Below are positions 28,499-38,725 of a stretch of DNA of 64,000 nucleotides, piece by piece (within the stretch, counting starts at the first letter, position 1; every line of letters starts with the position of its first letter). The notes beneath the pieces are model-generated. The model searched no databases and was not told the DNA's origin. It was given only the letters and a program-made list of their open reading frames with translations. The stretch comes from Candidatus Zixiibacteriota bacterium. GTDB lineage: Bacteria; Zixibacteria; MSB-5A5; GN15; FEB-12. A program made the position numbers and the translations under genes. The stretch spans positions 1 to 64,000 of the forward strand of contig JAHOYZ010000008.1 in the NCBI GenBank assembly GCA_019038695.1, given 5' to 3'.

Positions 28499-29340
28499 TC
28501 CCCCTGATAGAAATACTTGATGTAATCCCAGGCGTCTGCGGCGTGATCCGCATAGACAAACAGCTTGAGATCCTCGGGATCAATCGTGCCTTGTTTGGCC
28601 AGGTATTCAAAATCGATGAAACCCTTCCAGAATTTCTCACCAAAGAGAATGACCGGCAGTGGTTTGATCTTCTTAGTCTGTACCAGAGTGAGTCCCTCGA
28701 ACAGTTCATCGAGCGTACCGTATCCACCCGGGAATGCCACCAATGCTTTCGCCCTAAGCATGAAGTGCATTTTACGAATTGCAAAGTAGTGGAACTGCAT
28801 ACACAGCTCAGGAGTGATGTAGGCGTTTGGTTCCTGTTCCATCGGCAGCGTGATATTCAGACCGATTGATTTAGCGCCAATATCATACGCACCACGATTA
28901 GCTGCCTCCATGATCCCCGGACCGCCGCCGGTAACTATGACGTACTCGTGGTTGTCGTTGCCCTGACTTTCAATAGAAACCAACCGCGCAAACTCACGAG
29001 CTTCATCGTAGAAACGTGATTTAGCCAAAACTGATTTAGCTACTCGCATTTGTCGACGTAGTTCTTTGTCTGAAGGGCGATGCTTGAGCTTATTCTCGAT
29101 CTTTCGCAGTTCTGCCCTGGCCTCTTTCGGCTCGACTATGCGTGTCCCGCCGAAACAGACAATAGTCGAAGCAATCCCCTCTCGACGAAGAATGGTCTCG
29201 GGTTTAAGCAACTCTAATTGAAGCCGGGCTGGACGAGCATAGCCAGAATCCAGAAAATCATGATCCTTATATGCGATCCGATAGGCCGATGATTGACCTA
29301 GACGCTTTGACATTTGAGCGGGGGTAAGTTTCTTCTTCAT
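28495..29340 (-). CDS. LOG-family protein (Rossmann fold)
   Basis: The 281-residue protein has the family signature GGGPGIMEAANRGA (about 147-160) and PGGYGTLDELFE (about 212-223). Members cleave nucleoside monophosphates to free base and ribose-5-phosphate (cytokinin-activating LOG and PpnN-like enzymes). The N-terminal 95 residues form an extra charged helical segment, as in the longer PpnN-like group. The start is the ATG at 29340, 9 bp after AGGA. It is the last of three minus-strand genes with the beta-CASP hydrolase and PfkA. Confidence 0.88.
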   Translation of the reverse strand: MKKKLTPAQMSKRLGQSSAYRIAYKDHDFLDSGYARPARLQLELLKPETILRREGIASTIVCFGGTRIVEPKEARAELRKIENKLKHRPSDKELRRQMRVAKSVLAKSRFYDEAREFARLVSIESQGNDNHEYVIVTGGGPGIMEAANRGAYDIGAKSIGLNITLPMEQEPNAYITPELCMQFHYFAIRKMHFMLRAKALVAFPGGYGTLDELFEGLTLVQTKKIKPLPVILFGEKFWKGFIDFEYLAKQGTIDPEDLKLFVYADHAADAWDYIKYFYQGE

Positions 29341-29361
29341 CAAATCAAATCCTGTTGAGGC

Positions 29362-30747
29362 TTACAATTCTACCGTTTCGTGAAGACTCGGAATGTGACA
29401 GTCCCAGCCTTTTTCTTTCTTAAGGTGCCCAGCCATAGCGATATTCTGTGACTCTTCACCGTGCGTTACAAACACTTTTTTCGGTGACTCGGTGAAAGGC
29501 TCCAGCCAGTGCAAAATTTCCTGATAATCTCCATGTCCGGAAAGTCCATGCAGCTTGACCAGTTTCGCCCTGACTTCCACCGGTTGTTTGTGGATGTAAA
29601 TCTTGTCAGCGCCATCAGCCAGTTTCCGACCAAGAGTTCCCTCGGCCATGAAACCGGCCAGCATAATCGTATTTTCCGCCTTGGGAAGTCGCATCATCAG
29701 GTGATGCATAATGCGTCCCCCGGTCAACATACCGCTGGCCGACATAATAATGGCGGGGCCAGTCAGTCGATTGAGAAGTTTAGATGATTTACGCTTGCGA
29801 TGTAAAGACACATGCTGACCGTTAAGAATACACTTCTTGCCGCTCAGGCACTCGATGTCAACCTTGTGATAGTCAGGATACTTGACATAGATGTCAGTCG
29901 ATCTGATAGCCATTGGCGAGTCAATGTGGATACCGATCGGGGGGATGCGTTTCTTCTCGATCAGGTCATGGATCAAGTAGGCAATCTGCTGCGTACGCCC
30001 GATGGCAAAGGCAGGGATGAGTAAAATACTCTTGCGCGCTATCACATCGTTGATGATTTCAGAAAATATGAAATAGGGGTCTTCAGGTTCGTGGATACGC
30101 CCACCATAGGTGGATTCACACACCACATAATCGGTCTGCGGGGGCGGACTGGGATTGTGAACCAACGGATTGCCATAGCGGCCAACATCACCTGAGAAAA
30201 GAATTGACACTTCATGGTCTCCGTCGTTGAGAATCATCTCAACGAAGGCCGCCCCCAGAATATGGCCGATAACACCGAAACGAAATTTAATCTCAGTCCC
30301 AATAGTGGTCCATTCGTCAAACCTGACCGCCTCAAACTGACCATGGAGCTTTTCTACATCCTTGCGATCGAATAGCGGCAGCGCCTTCTCATGCCGGGTG
30401 ATTCCCTTCTTGTTACGATACTCGGCATCCTCCTCTTGTATATGAGCGGCATCGATCAATGACATGCGAGCGATATCCACAGTCGGAGGTGTGGCATAGA
30501 GTGGCCCGTTAAATCCCTCCCTGGCCATCTTGGGCGAGTATCCAATATGGTCGATATGAGCGTGGGTGAGAATTATGGCATCCACATCGGAGGCATCAAA
30601 CGGGAGCGGCTCCCAGTTTTTCTGGCGCAGGGATCGTCGGCCCTGAAACATACCACAATCGACCATGACCTGTCGATCATTGACGCGGACAAGATACTTT
30701 GACCCGGTGACTGTTCCGGCGGCACCGTGAAAGGCTAGCGTAATCAA
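29362..30747 (-). CDS. Metallo-beta-lactamase/beta-CASP hydrolase, probable RNase
   Basis: The 461-residue protein has the MBL core with GTVTGSKYLV, the metal-binding HAHIDH (62-67), GHILGAA and SGDVGRYG. The beta-CASP insert (about 215-370) follows, with the SASGMLTGGRIMHHL segment, and a C-terminal RMMBL-like motif LSGHGDYQEIL. This arrangement is that of CPSF73/Ysh1-like proteins, including bacterial forms of unclear role. Substrates are likely RNA, but this is not shown by sequence. The start is TTG, 9 bp after GAGGT. It precedes the LOG gene by 21 bp. Confidence 0.85.
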   Translation of the reverse strand: MITLAFHGAAGTVTGSKYLVRVNDRQVMVDCGMFQGRRSLRQKNWEPLPFDASDVDAIILTHAHIDHIGYSPKMAREGFNGPLYATPPTVDIARMSLIDAAHIQEEDAEYRNKKGITRHEKALPLFDRKDVEKLHGQFEAVRFDEWTTIGTEIKFRFGVIGHILGAAFVEMILNDGDHEVSILFSGDVGRYGNPLVHNPSPPPQTDYVVCESTYGGRIHEPEDPYFIFSEIINDVIARKSILLIPAFAIGRTQQIAYLIHDLIEKKRIPPIGIHIDSPMAIRSTDIYVKYPDYHKVDIECLSGKKCILNGQHVSLHRKRKSSKLLNRLTGPAIIMSASGMLTGGRIMHHLMMRLPKAENTIMLAGFMAEGTLGRKLADGADKIYIHKQPVEVRAKLVKLHGLSGHGDYQEILHWLEPFTESPKKVFVTHGEESQNIAMAGHLKKEKGWDCHIPSLHETVEL

Positions 30748-30823
30748 TTACAAATGACCTCGATTTCCATATGAGGTTCAGCCGAGCAACAACTCGGCTA
30801 TTGTTCCGACCTCAGAGCAATTC

Positions 30824-31966
30824 CTATGTCGTTGCTTCTTCAATCAATGATTCTTCGATTGGCACACCCTTCGGCAGTCCAACACATATTCCAAGTGACA
30901 AGGACGCTTTGACCAAGGGATGGTCAGGCGTTACGAGGCGAAGTTTACCTGCTACTTCAGACATCGGGGTCGAGCCAATCTGGCCGTCTTTCATAGCCAC
31001 CATCTGCCCCATCTCCCCTCTCATCACCATGTGGACCGCCTCGGTACCGTAACGGGTGGCAAGAATACGGTCGAAGGCTGTGGGTGAACCACCCCTGAGA
31101 AGATGGCCCAGGATTGTTACCCGACATTCAAGATTGGTCAGGCCCTCAATCTGAGCGGCCACCTGCCGAGATATTCCACCCAGACGGATGGCATCGGGAG
31201 ACGTCTCTATCCGGCGATCCACAACCATGCTACCGCCTGCAGGATGGGCTCCTTCGCCCACCACCACAATGGAGAAACGTTTACCGGCCGCGTTGCGATC
31301 CTTGATAGCACTACAGACAGCCTCTATATCGTAAGGAAACTCCGGGATGAGAATAATGTCGCCGCCACCGGCCAGACCTGAACTGAGCGCCAGCCACCCC
31401 GCATAACGCCCCATAACTTCGATTATCATTACCCGATGGTGCGACTGGGCAGTAGTGTGAATCTTGTCCACGGCATCTGTGGCGGTAGCCAATGCGGAGT
31501 CAAATCCAAAAGTTATATCAGTACCGAACAAATCGTTATCAATCGTCTTGGGTACACCCACAATGGGTAGCCCTAGCTTTATCATTCCCTCGGAAGCCGC
31601 CATAGTCCCATCCCCACCAATGGCAACAAGAACATCCAGTCCGAGTGCTTCAAAATTCCTGACGGCTTGGTTGGAGCGATCAAGGTATACGTAATCCTCG
31701 CCCTCCAGCACAGGATAATGAAATGGATCGGCTCGATTCGAAGTACCCAGGATCGTACCACCGCGAGTCAGGATGCCGGAGACATCCCTGTTGGTAAGTT
31801 CGCGATAGCGATTTAAAATCAGGCCCTCATATCCGTCAATGAAGCCAAGGACTTTAACGTCATAATCGTTATCTGCCGTTTTCACGACTGCGCGCAGCAC
31901 AGCGTTCAAGCCCGGACAATCGCCGCCGCCCGTTAGTACACCAATTCTTTTCATCTTCTTTCCCAT
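30824..31966 (-). CDS. pfkA: 6-phosphofructokinase (group III type)
   Basis: The 380-residue enzyme phosphorylates fructose-6-phosphate. TGGGDCPGLNA opens the phosphate-donor site. GGDGT (117-121) has Gly where PPi-dependent enzymes have Asp, which favours ATP. PKTIDND (139-145) has Lys where E. coli PfkA has Gly. This Gly/Lys pair is typical of the group III enzymes, in which ATP and PPi users occur. The fructose-6-phosphate site is EVMGRYAGWLAL. The first ATG (31966) lacks a ribosome site; the next Met (31954) is possible. It probably leads the operon. Confidence 0.92.
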   Translation of the reverse strand: MGKKMKRIGVLTGGGDCPGLNAVLRAVVKTADNDYDVKVLGFIDGYEGLILNRYRELTNRDVSGILTRGGTILGTSNRADPFHYPVLEGEDYVYLDRSNQAVRNFEALGLDVLVAIGGDGTMAASEGMIKLGLPIVGVPKTIDNDLFGTDITFGFDSALATATDAVDKIHTTAQSHHRVMIIEVMGRYAGWLALSSGLAGGGDIILIPEFPYDIEAVCSAIKDRNAAGKRFSIVVVGEGAHPAGGSMVVDRRIETSPDAIRLGGISRQVAAQIEGLTNLECRVTILGHLLRGGSPTAFDRILATRYGTEAVHMVMRGEMGQMVAMKDGQIGSTPMSEVAGKLRLVTPDHPLVKASLSLGICVGLPKGVPIEESLIEEATT

Positions 31967-32212
31967 GCCATAAGGATTTGATAAAACTACTCTTATGCAA
32001 CCAATTTCTTGCCTGCAAAGGCCGATAATATCTGTTTCGACACAAATGGTGTACCTAATTACACATTCGACCTTTTTCCGGATAAATTGGTAATCACCTA
32101 TTTTTGTTGCATTGACTACGTCAGCAGGAGTAAAATTGTGGTTGTTTGGGGCGATACTGTGATTGTAGACTTATTGGTTACGAAAAACAAACGTCCTACT
32201 ATCGGGAAAGCT

Positions 32213-34768
32213 ATGCGTCTGAAACAGTTCCTTGTATTGCCAAGATTGCCCGAGCGGATTCTGGTTCTCCAGGAGTTGGCCCAGAACCTCTGGTACTCGT
32301 GGAATTGGAATCTGGTGAAGCTTTTCATCAGGCTCGACCCCGAAATGTGGGAGCAGTGTTATCAGAATCCAGTCGAGATGCTTTCCAAACTACCCCAGGA
32401 AACTCTCCAAAGGGCTGCCGAGGATGACGGTTTCGTGGCCAGTCTGGACCGAACCCACCAGAAGTATCGTAATTATCTTGGCCTGAAGCGATGGTTCCAG
32501 TACGAGCATGAAGACCTCCAGGGAAGCACAATCGCCTATTTCTCTCTGGAGTACGGTCTTGATACCGGACTGCCAGTTTATTCCGGAGGACTTGGCGTAC
32601 TTTCCGGAGATACCTTGAAGGCCGCATCCGACCTGGGCTTACCTATGGTCGCTGTCGGATTGTTATACCGTTACGGTTATTTTCGGCAGTTCCTCTCCTC
32701 GGACGGCTGGCAGCAGGAACGCTATGAAGAGAACGACTGGTATCACATGCCGGTGCAACTTGTCAGAGATGATAATGATGAACCGGTGCGTGTGACTGTG
32801 ATGCTGGGAGATACACCGGTCCAATTACAGATATGGAAAGTGAGCGTGGGGCTTATACCGCTGTACTTGCTCGACGCGAACATTCCTGAGAACTCTACCA
32901 AATGTCGTGAGGTTACATCCGTTCTCTACGGCGGCGACAAGGACATGCGCATCCGGCAGGAGATTATCCTTGGGGTGGGCGGTGTGCGTGCCTTGCGTGC
33001 GCTGGGCATCGACCCTACGATTTTTCATCTAAACGAAGGCCATTCATGGTTCCTCACATTGGAGCGGATTCGTAACCTGATGCAGGAACAAAAACTGAGT
33101 TACCAGGAGGCTGAGCAAAATGTGTGGAGCACGACCGTGTTCACCACCCATACGCCGGTCCCGGCCGGGAATGAGAAATTCGAGACCGTGTTGGTCCACC
33201 GGTATCTGTCGAACCTGGTATCCGAACTTGGTATTTCGTGGAAGGATTTCATTGCCATGGGACGGGTGATGCCCGATGACGAATCAGAATCATTCGGCAT
33301 GACGGTAGCCGCCCTGAAAACAGCCGCTTTCGCTAACGGCGTATCCGTTCTGCATGGCCGGGTGTCGCGAGAGATGTGGCACAACATATGGCCCGAACTA
33401 CCCATCTCGGAAGTACCCATTCGTGCCATCACCAACGGGGTTCATCTGGGATCCTGGATTTCGCACGACCTCCAGGAATTATACGAGTCATATTTCGGTT
33501 CGGCCTATACCGAACATCCCGGCGCACCTGAGCACTGGGAACGAGTGAAGAAAATACCGGATGCAGAGTTGTGGCGGACTCATAACCGACGCCGCGAGCG
33601 ACTGGTGTTTTTCGCTCGCAAACGTCTCAAGCAGCAATTGATCCGGCGGGGTTCTTCAGAACTGGTGATCAACCAGGCAGACCAAATACTCGATCCGCGT
33701 ATCCTGACTATTGGCTTCGCCCGCCGCTTCTCGACATATAAACGCGGCGATTTAATTTTCTCCGATCCCGATCGACTGGAAAGGATAGTCAACGATGATG
33801 ACCACCCGGTGCAGATTATCCTGGCTGGCAAAGCTCACCCCCTTGACAGTCCGGGAAAAGAGATCATCAAGGAGATTATCGGTCTCATATCACAGGAACG
33901 GTTCCGCAATCGTATCATCTTCCTTGAGGACTACGACATAAATGTTGCCCGATATATGGTTCAGGGTTCCGATGTCTGGCTGAATACTCCGCGGCGTCCC
34001 CAGGAAGCTTCCGGTACATCCGGCATGAAAGCAGCCTTGAATGGCTCGCTGCATCTGTCTATCCTCGATGGCTGGTGGGACGAGGGGTACTGTGATGATA
34101 CTGGGTTCAAGATTGGCAACGGTGAAGAGTACGACAACATCGAAGTTCAGAACCGGCTGGAGTCGGAGATGCTCTACAACACGCTCGAAACGGAAGTCAT
34201 CCCCCTCTTCTATGATCGTAATGACCGTGGGAATCCGCTACGCTGGATAAATAAAATGAAAGCTTCCATCAAGATGGCCGGACAGATGTTCTCGGCTCAC
34301 AACATGCTTACTAATTACGCCAACCGGTGCTATGCCCCGGCGATCAGGCACGCCCGAGAATTGTCTGCCGACGGGTTCGCTGTTACGCGTTCCGTAACTT
34401 CGTGGCTGGAACATATGACCCAGGAATGGCACAACATCGTCATTGAAAATGTTGATATACCAGGACTTGATGCTACCGTTTACGTAGGTCAAAAATTCCC
34501 GGTAACTATCAAAATTAGTATGGGGGATATCTCTCCTGATGATGTGCGAGTAGAGATGATCTCAGGCCACCTCAATTCGCAGAGCGAAATAGAACAATAT
34601 ACTCCGGTGCCGGCGACTCTGGTCGAGAGCAACGATGACGGTGTGTGTACTTTCACGGGGTGGGTCAGATGCATCGACTCGGGACGCTTCGGTGTTCGTG
34701 CCCGCGTGATTCCAAACAACAAGCATCTCCCCCACACCCTGAAACCCAAACTGATTTCATGGTGGTAG
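32213..34768 (+). CDS. glgP: Alpha-glucan (glycogen) phosphorylase, copy 1
   Basis: The 851-residue GT35 enzyme releases glucose-1-phosphate from glycogen or maltodextrin. It has the N-terminal DUF3417 domain typical of the bacterial/archaeal short type (LVLQELAQNLWYSWNWNLV). The PLP lysine is Lys606 in GTSGMKAAL, and the GFARRFSTYKRGDL and EDYDINVARYMVQGSDVW segments form the active site. I use the ATG at 32213, where family homology begins (MRLKQFLV); the upstream frame from a TTG at 32009 shows no family similarity. A paralogue lies at 43909. Confidence 0.94.
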   Translation: MRLKQFLVLPRLPERILVLQELAQNLWYSWNWNLVKLFIRLDPEMWEQCYQNPVEMLSKLPQETLQRAAEDDGFVASLDRTHQKYRNYLGLKRWFQYEHEDLQGSTIAYFSLEYGLDTGLPVYSGGLGVLSGDTLKAASDLGLPMVAVGLLYRYGYFRQFLSSDGWQQERYEENDWYHMPVQLVRDDNDEPVRVTVMLGDTPVQLQIWKVSVGLIPLYLLDANIPENSTKCREVTSVLYGGDKDMRIRQEIILGVGGVRALRALGIDPTIFHLNEGHSWFLTLERIRNLMQEQKLSYQEAEQNVWSTTVFTTHTPVPAGNEKFETVLVHRYLSNLVSELGISWKDFIAMGRVMPDDESESFGMTVAALKTAAFANGVSVLHGRVSREMWHNIWPELPISEVPIRAITNGVHLGSWISHDLQELYESYFGSAYTEHPGAPEHWERVKKIPDAELWRTHNRRRERLVFFARKRLKQQLIRRGSSELVINQADQILDPRILTIGFARRFSTYKRGDLIFSDPDRLERIVNDDDHPVQIILAGKAHPLDSPGKEIIKEIIGLISQERFRNRIIFLEDYDINVARYMVQGSDVWLNTPRRPQEASGTSGMKAALNGSLHLSILDGWWDEGYCDDTGFKIGNGEEYDNIEVQNRLESEMLYNTLETEVIPLFYDRNDRGNPLRWINKMKASIKMAGQMFSAHNMLTNYANRCYAPAIRHARELSADGFAVTRSVTSWLEHMTQEWHNIVIENVDIPGLDATVYVGQKFPVTIKISMGDISPDDVRVEMISGHLNSQSEIEQYTPVPATLVESNDDGVCTFTGWVRCIDSGRFGVRARVIPNNKHLPHTLKPKLISWW

Positions 34769-34966
34769 GGCTCTACCCCGAAGACCATTTCGCCCATATT
34801 TGAGGATTACAGACCCGACACGACCATGCTGTCTCCACCGTAAGCTCCAGCACAACAGCCATTTTCGGGTCAGTCGGTGTCTGAATTGCCACCCTTGCCT
34901 CGTTGATCGAAGATAGCCAGCGTAGTATTTCACCCATTTTACACACAATCCAAGTCCAGTAGGGAC

Positions 34967-34995
34967 TTGACACTCTCCAGCGTTAGTGGTTTATT
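34967..34995 (+). promoter_or_regulatory. Possible promoter of the M16 peptidase operon
   Basis: TTGACA (34967-34972), a 17-bp spacer and TTTATT (34990-34995) lie about 42 bp before the start codon at 35038. The -35 box is perfect; the -10 box matches at four of six. The rest of the 269-bp gap from 34769 shows no coding frame I trust. Confidence 0.4.
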
Positions 34996-35037
34996 CGCAC
35001 CAATATGTTAAGATACAACACATTCACGGAGGATCTT

Positions 35038-36543
35038 ATGACACACGTTAAAGCCGGACCATTGGCTGTACTGGTCTGCCTGATGCTGCTTGTGGCGGCG
35101 ACGGCCTCAGCCTTTGATTTCTCGGAACTTGAGAATTCTGTCGGCGAGTACACGCTGAAAAATGGGCTTAAGGTACTTATCATGGAGCGTCACGACGCTC
35201 CGGTCGTGTCCTGTCTTACTTATGCAAATGTGGGTGGATCGGATGACCCCAAGGAATACTCGGGCATGGCCCACATGTTTGAGCACATGGCCTTCAAAGG
35301 CACCAAGAGTGTTGGCTCCAAAGACATTGACAAAGAACTGGAATTGATCGCCATTGAGGACAGCGTTTTCCTCGAATTGCGCACCGAGCGTAAAAAGGGA
35401 CGCTTCGCCGATTCAACCCGCATTGCTGCCCTCGAAGCAGCCTACGATTCAGCTCGCGAGGCTTCGTATGAGTTGATCGAGCCAAATGAGTTTGGCAACA
35501 TAATTGAGCGTGAAGGAGGCGTCGGCCTCAACGCTTTCACCAGCTATGACGAGACAGTCTATTTCTTCAGTCTGCCGTCGAACAAAGTGGAACTCTGGAT
35601 GGCTTTGGAATCGGAACGCTTTCTCAATCCCGTCTTGAGAGAGATGTACAAGGAACGTGACGTCGTGGCCGAAGAACGCCGTATGCGCACAGAGTCCAAC
35701 CCTATTGGCAAACTGATCGAGGACTTCATCTCTACTTCCTTTAAGGCTCACCCGTATGGCCGACCCATAGTTGGTCACATGTCAGACATTCAAAACTACT
35801 CCCGCGATGCGGCCATCGAGTATTTTGAGAAATACTACGGACCATCCAATCTTACTATTGCCATCGTTGGAGACGTCAAAACCAAAGATGTCCTCAAGCT
35901 GGCCAAGAAATATTGGGAGCGCATCCCCTATCGTCCGGCCCCGGAACTACTGGCTACAGTAGAACCGGAACAGAAGGGCGAACGTCGTGTAGCAATCGAA
36001 GATCCGGCACAGCCTTTCTACATTGTAGGTTGGCATATTCCTGAAGCAACTCACCCCGATCGCCCAGCCCTTGATGCCCTTACCGATTACCTGGGGCAGG
36101 GTCGGACGTCTCTTCTGTACAAAAACCTCGTGAAAGAGAAAAAAGCCGCGCTTAATATAGGCGCCTTTGGTGGTTTCCCCGGTGACAAATATCCCGGTCT
36201 GGTCGCTGTATATGCCATGGCTGCGGCCGAGCATGACAACCCTGAACTTGAAGCAGAGATCTTCGCTGAGGTCGAGAAGCTCAAGACGGAGTTGATCCCG
36301 GCCGAAGAAATTGAGAAAATCAAGGCTCGAGCCAAGGCACAGTTCATCAATGGCATGGACGACAACAATGGTATTGCAATGCAACTGGCCGCCTATCAAA
36401 CCCGTTGGGGTAACTGGCGCGAGTTATTCCGCGAATTAGATCGCATCAATGCTGTTACAGCCGAGGACATTCAGCGAGTAGCCATAGAGTACTTGACAAA
36501 GAAAAACCGTACCGTCGGTATGATCATTCACCAGGAAAGCTAA
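35038..36543 (+). CDS. M16 family zinc peptidase, catalytic subunit
   Basis: The 501-residue protein has a signal peptide (about 1-25, ATASA-F) and the inverted zinc motif HMFEH (His79, Glu82, His83). The third ligand glutamate is in VVAEERRMRTE (about 212), some 130 residues away rather than the usual 75. The difference comes from a charged helical insert (about 100-155) found in a subset of M16 proteins. It would cleave peptides in the periplasm. GGAGG lies 6 bp before the ATG at 35038. It pairs with the M16 protein encoded 16 bp downstream. Confidence 0.92.
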   Translation: MTHVKAGPLAVLVCLMLLVAATASAFDFSELENSVGEYTLKNGLKVLIMERHDAPVVSCLTYANVGGSDDPKEYSGMAHMFEHMAFKGTKSVGSKDIDKELELIAIEDSVFLELRTERKKGRFADSTRIAALEAAYDSAREASYELIEPNEFGNIIEREGGVGLNAFTSYDETVYFFSLPSNKVELWMALESERFLNPVLREMYKERDVVAEERRMRTESNPIGKLIEDFISTSFKAHPYGRPIVGHMSDIQNYSRDAAIEYFEKYYGPSNLTIAIVGDVKTKDVLKLAKKYWERIPYRPAPELLATVEPEQKGERRVAIEDPAQPFYIVGWHIPEATHPDRPALDALTDYLGQGRTSLLYKNLVKEKKAALNIGAFGGFPGDKYPGLVAVYAMAAAEHDNPELEAEIFAEVEKLKTELIPAEEIEKIKARAKAQFINGMDDNNGIAMQLAAYQTRWGNWRELFRELDRINAVTAEDIQRVAIEYLTKKNRTVGMIIHQES

Positions 36544-36559
36544 GTAGGAGAGGCTTATC

Positions 36560-38695
36560 ATGATTCGCAAACAAATATTTTCATTTGTCGCCCTGGCCTT
36601 CCTGCTGGCTCTTGTGGCTGGCCCCGGCATGGCACAGGATATCGACAAAATCGAGTACCCCAAGCTGAACAAGCTGGAAATCCCTGAAGTTGAGAAGGTC
36701 ACTCTCGAGAATGGCCTCCGACTTTATCTGCTTCCTGATCGCAGTATGCCTATCTTCAGAAGCTCCGCCCGCATCAATTGTGGCGGTCACCTCGACCCGG
36801 CCGAGAAGATCGGTCTGGCGTCCGTTTGCGGTACTGTCCTTCGTACCGGAGGTACAGCCAAGTGGACCGGTGACGAAATAGACGAGCAACTGGAAGCCAT
36901 CGGTGGTTATGTCGAGACATTCATTGGCAATACCTCTGGTGGGGCTAATATCAATGTTCTTAGTGAGTACACTGATCTGGGTCTGGAAGTGCTGACCGAA
37001 GTTCTTCGTAGCCCAGTATTTGATCAAGACAAGATCGATCTGGCCAAGGTGCAGATGCGTTCAGGCATCTCGCGCCGGAATGACGACCCGATGCAAATTG
37101 CAATCCGCGAGTATAGAAAAGTCCTCTACGGATCGGAATCTCCATTTGCTCGTCACGTTGAATACACCACCATCAACGCTATCGAGCGACAGGATCTGGT
37201 CGACTTTCATGCCGCCTATTTCAAACCACAGAACGTGCAGTTGGCTTTCTGGGGTGACTTCGATTCCAAGGAACTGGTTGAGAAGATCAAGGCTCATTTC
37301 GACGACTGGGTTCGCGAGGGTGACCCGGTTCCTCCACTCCCCGAAGTGGACTACAAGTTTGAGAATGAAGTGTACTACGTCAACAAAGCTGACGTTAACC
37401 AGACCAATATCATCCTGGGCCATATCGGCGGCCTTACGACCGACGAGGACTACCCGTCCCGGATCGTCATGAACAATATCTTCGGTGGCTCGTTTGGTTC
37501 GCGGATGTTCAATGCCGTCCGTTCCCGTGAAGGTCTGGCCTATGCTGCTTTCGGCGTGTATACTGCCAACATCTCGTATCCCGGCATGTTCTATGCCTTT
37601 GCTTCGACCAAATCCGAAACCACTGCGAAGTGCGTGCGCGAGATGATCAAAGTCATTGAGCAGATGCATACCGACCCACCTACAGAGAACGAGATGCGAG
37701 CCGGCAAGGACGGCTATCTAAATTCATTCGTATTCAACTTCGATTCCAAGGGTGAAGTTGTCCGTCGTCTGATGACCTACGACTTCTATAACCTTCCCGA
37801 TGACTTCCTATTCCTGGAGAAGGAAAAGGTAGAGAAGGTTTCCCCTGAAGATGTCATGACCGCCGCCAAAGCCAATCTACGACCGGATGCGCTTCGCATC
37901 GTTGTCGTTGGCAAGGGCGAAGATTTTGAGATGCCCCTTGATCAGCTTGGCCTTGGCAATGTTGTTGAGATCGACATCACTATCCCCAGTGGAGTTGAAG
38001 AAAAAGAGTTGGTAATCAACGACGAAACCATCGCCAAAGGAACTGAGATTCTCAGTGCGGCTATCGAAGCTCACGGTGGTCTGGCAGCCTACAAGAACGT
38101 CAAATCTGTTTGGCGCAAGGCTACATTGACGCTGGTAACTCCCAACGGTGAATTTCCTGTACAATCTGAAGGGATCGACGTTTTCCCAGACCAGAGTATG
38201 GGACTTATTAATGTCATGGGGCAGAAGATCTATTCTTCCATTCGTGACGGCAACACCGGCTGGAAGACTGACCAAGCCACCATGCAGTTGGCGCCAATGA
38301 CCGAGGAGGACATCCTGGATCATGACAAGCAGCGTAACCGAAACACACTGCGTATTTTCTCAAGTCTGGACGAACCGTACTATCAGGCCGTATTTGACGG
38401 AGCTGGTACAGTGGAAGGTACAGACATAAACTGGGTCGCCGTGGTCGGTAACGATGGGGACGTGATCTGTCGATTCGCTTTCACTACCACTAGTAACGAG
38501 CTGGTGTGCAAGAGCTATGCTGATGAAGATGGATCGGTGGAGGAGATTTATTCCAATCTCACCGTTGTTGAAGGTATCAAGGTACCCTTCAAGTCGGTAC
38601 GCAACGTTAACGGCCAGAAGGCAATGACATTTGATATCTCTACGTACACCATCAATGGCGACATTCCAGCCGATGCTTTTTCGAAGCCGGAATAG
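36560..38695 (+). CDS. M16 family non-catalytic subunit with a lipoprotein-sorting-like C-terminal domain
   Basis: The 711-residue protein has a signal peptide (cleavage near GMA-QDID, residue 22) and two M16 halves (about 45-460). The HXXEH zinc motif is replaced by VCGTVLRTGG, so this chain is inactive. The R/Y pair segment (SFGSRMFNAVRSREGLAY, about 310-330) that binds substrate is present, as in the second subunit of heterodimeric M16 peptidases. Residues 490-711 form an extra beta-rich domain resembling LolA/LolB-like lipoprotein carriers (EILSAAIEAHGGLAAYKNVK). It likely partners the upstream catalytic subunit. A terminator follows. Confidence 0.9.
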   Translation: MIRKQIFSFVALAFLLALVAGPGMAQDIDKIEYPKLNKLEIPEVEKVTLENGLRLYLLPDRSMPIFRSSARINCGGHLDPAEKIGLASVCGTVLRTGGTAKWTGDEIDEQLEAIGGYVETFIGNTSGGANINVLSEYTDLGLEVLTEVLRSPVFDQDKIDLAKVQMRSGISRRNDDPMQIAIREYRKVLYGSESPFARHVEYTTINAIERQDLVDFHAAYFKPQNVQLAFWGDFDSKELVEKIKAHFDDWVREGDPVPPLPEVDYKFENEVYYVNKADVNQTNIILGHIGGLTTDEDYPSRIVMNNIFGGSFGSRMFNAVRSREGLAYAAFGVYTANISYPGMFYAFASTKSETTAKCVREMIKVIEQMHTDPPTENEMRAGKDGYLNSFVFNFDSKGEVVRRLMTYDFYNLPDDFLFLEKEKVEKVSPEDVMTAAKANLRPDALRIVVVGKGEDFEMPLDQLGLGNVVEIDITIPSGVEEKELVINDETIAKGTEILSAAIEAHGGLAAYKNVKSVWRKATLTLVTPNGEFPVQSEGIDVFPDQSMGLINVMGQKIYSSIRDGNTGWKTDQATMQLAPMTEEDILDHDKQRNRNTLRIFSSLDEPYYQAVFDGAGTVEGTDINWVAVVGNDGDVICRFAFTTTSNELVCKSYADEDGSVEEIYSNLTVVEGIKVPFKSVRNVNGQKAMTFDISTYTINGDIPADAFSKPE

Positions 38696-38725
38696 CCAGA
38701 AGGCACTGTTACTAGAGCTTTTACT

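Noticed and set aside
32009-32212. The TTG start of the first phosphorylase
   Set aside because: The extra 68 codons show no family similarity; homology starts at 32213.
34773-34973. A 66-codon minus-strand frame between glgP and the M16 operon
   Set aside because: No ribosome site and no recognisable family; it is best treated as chance.
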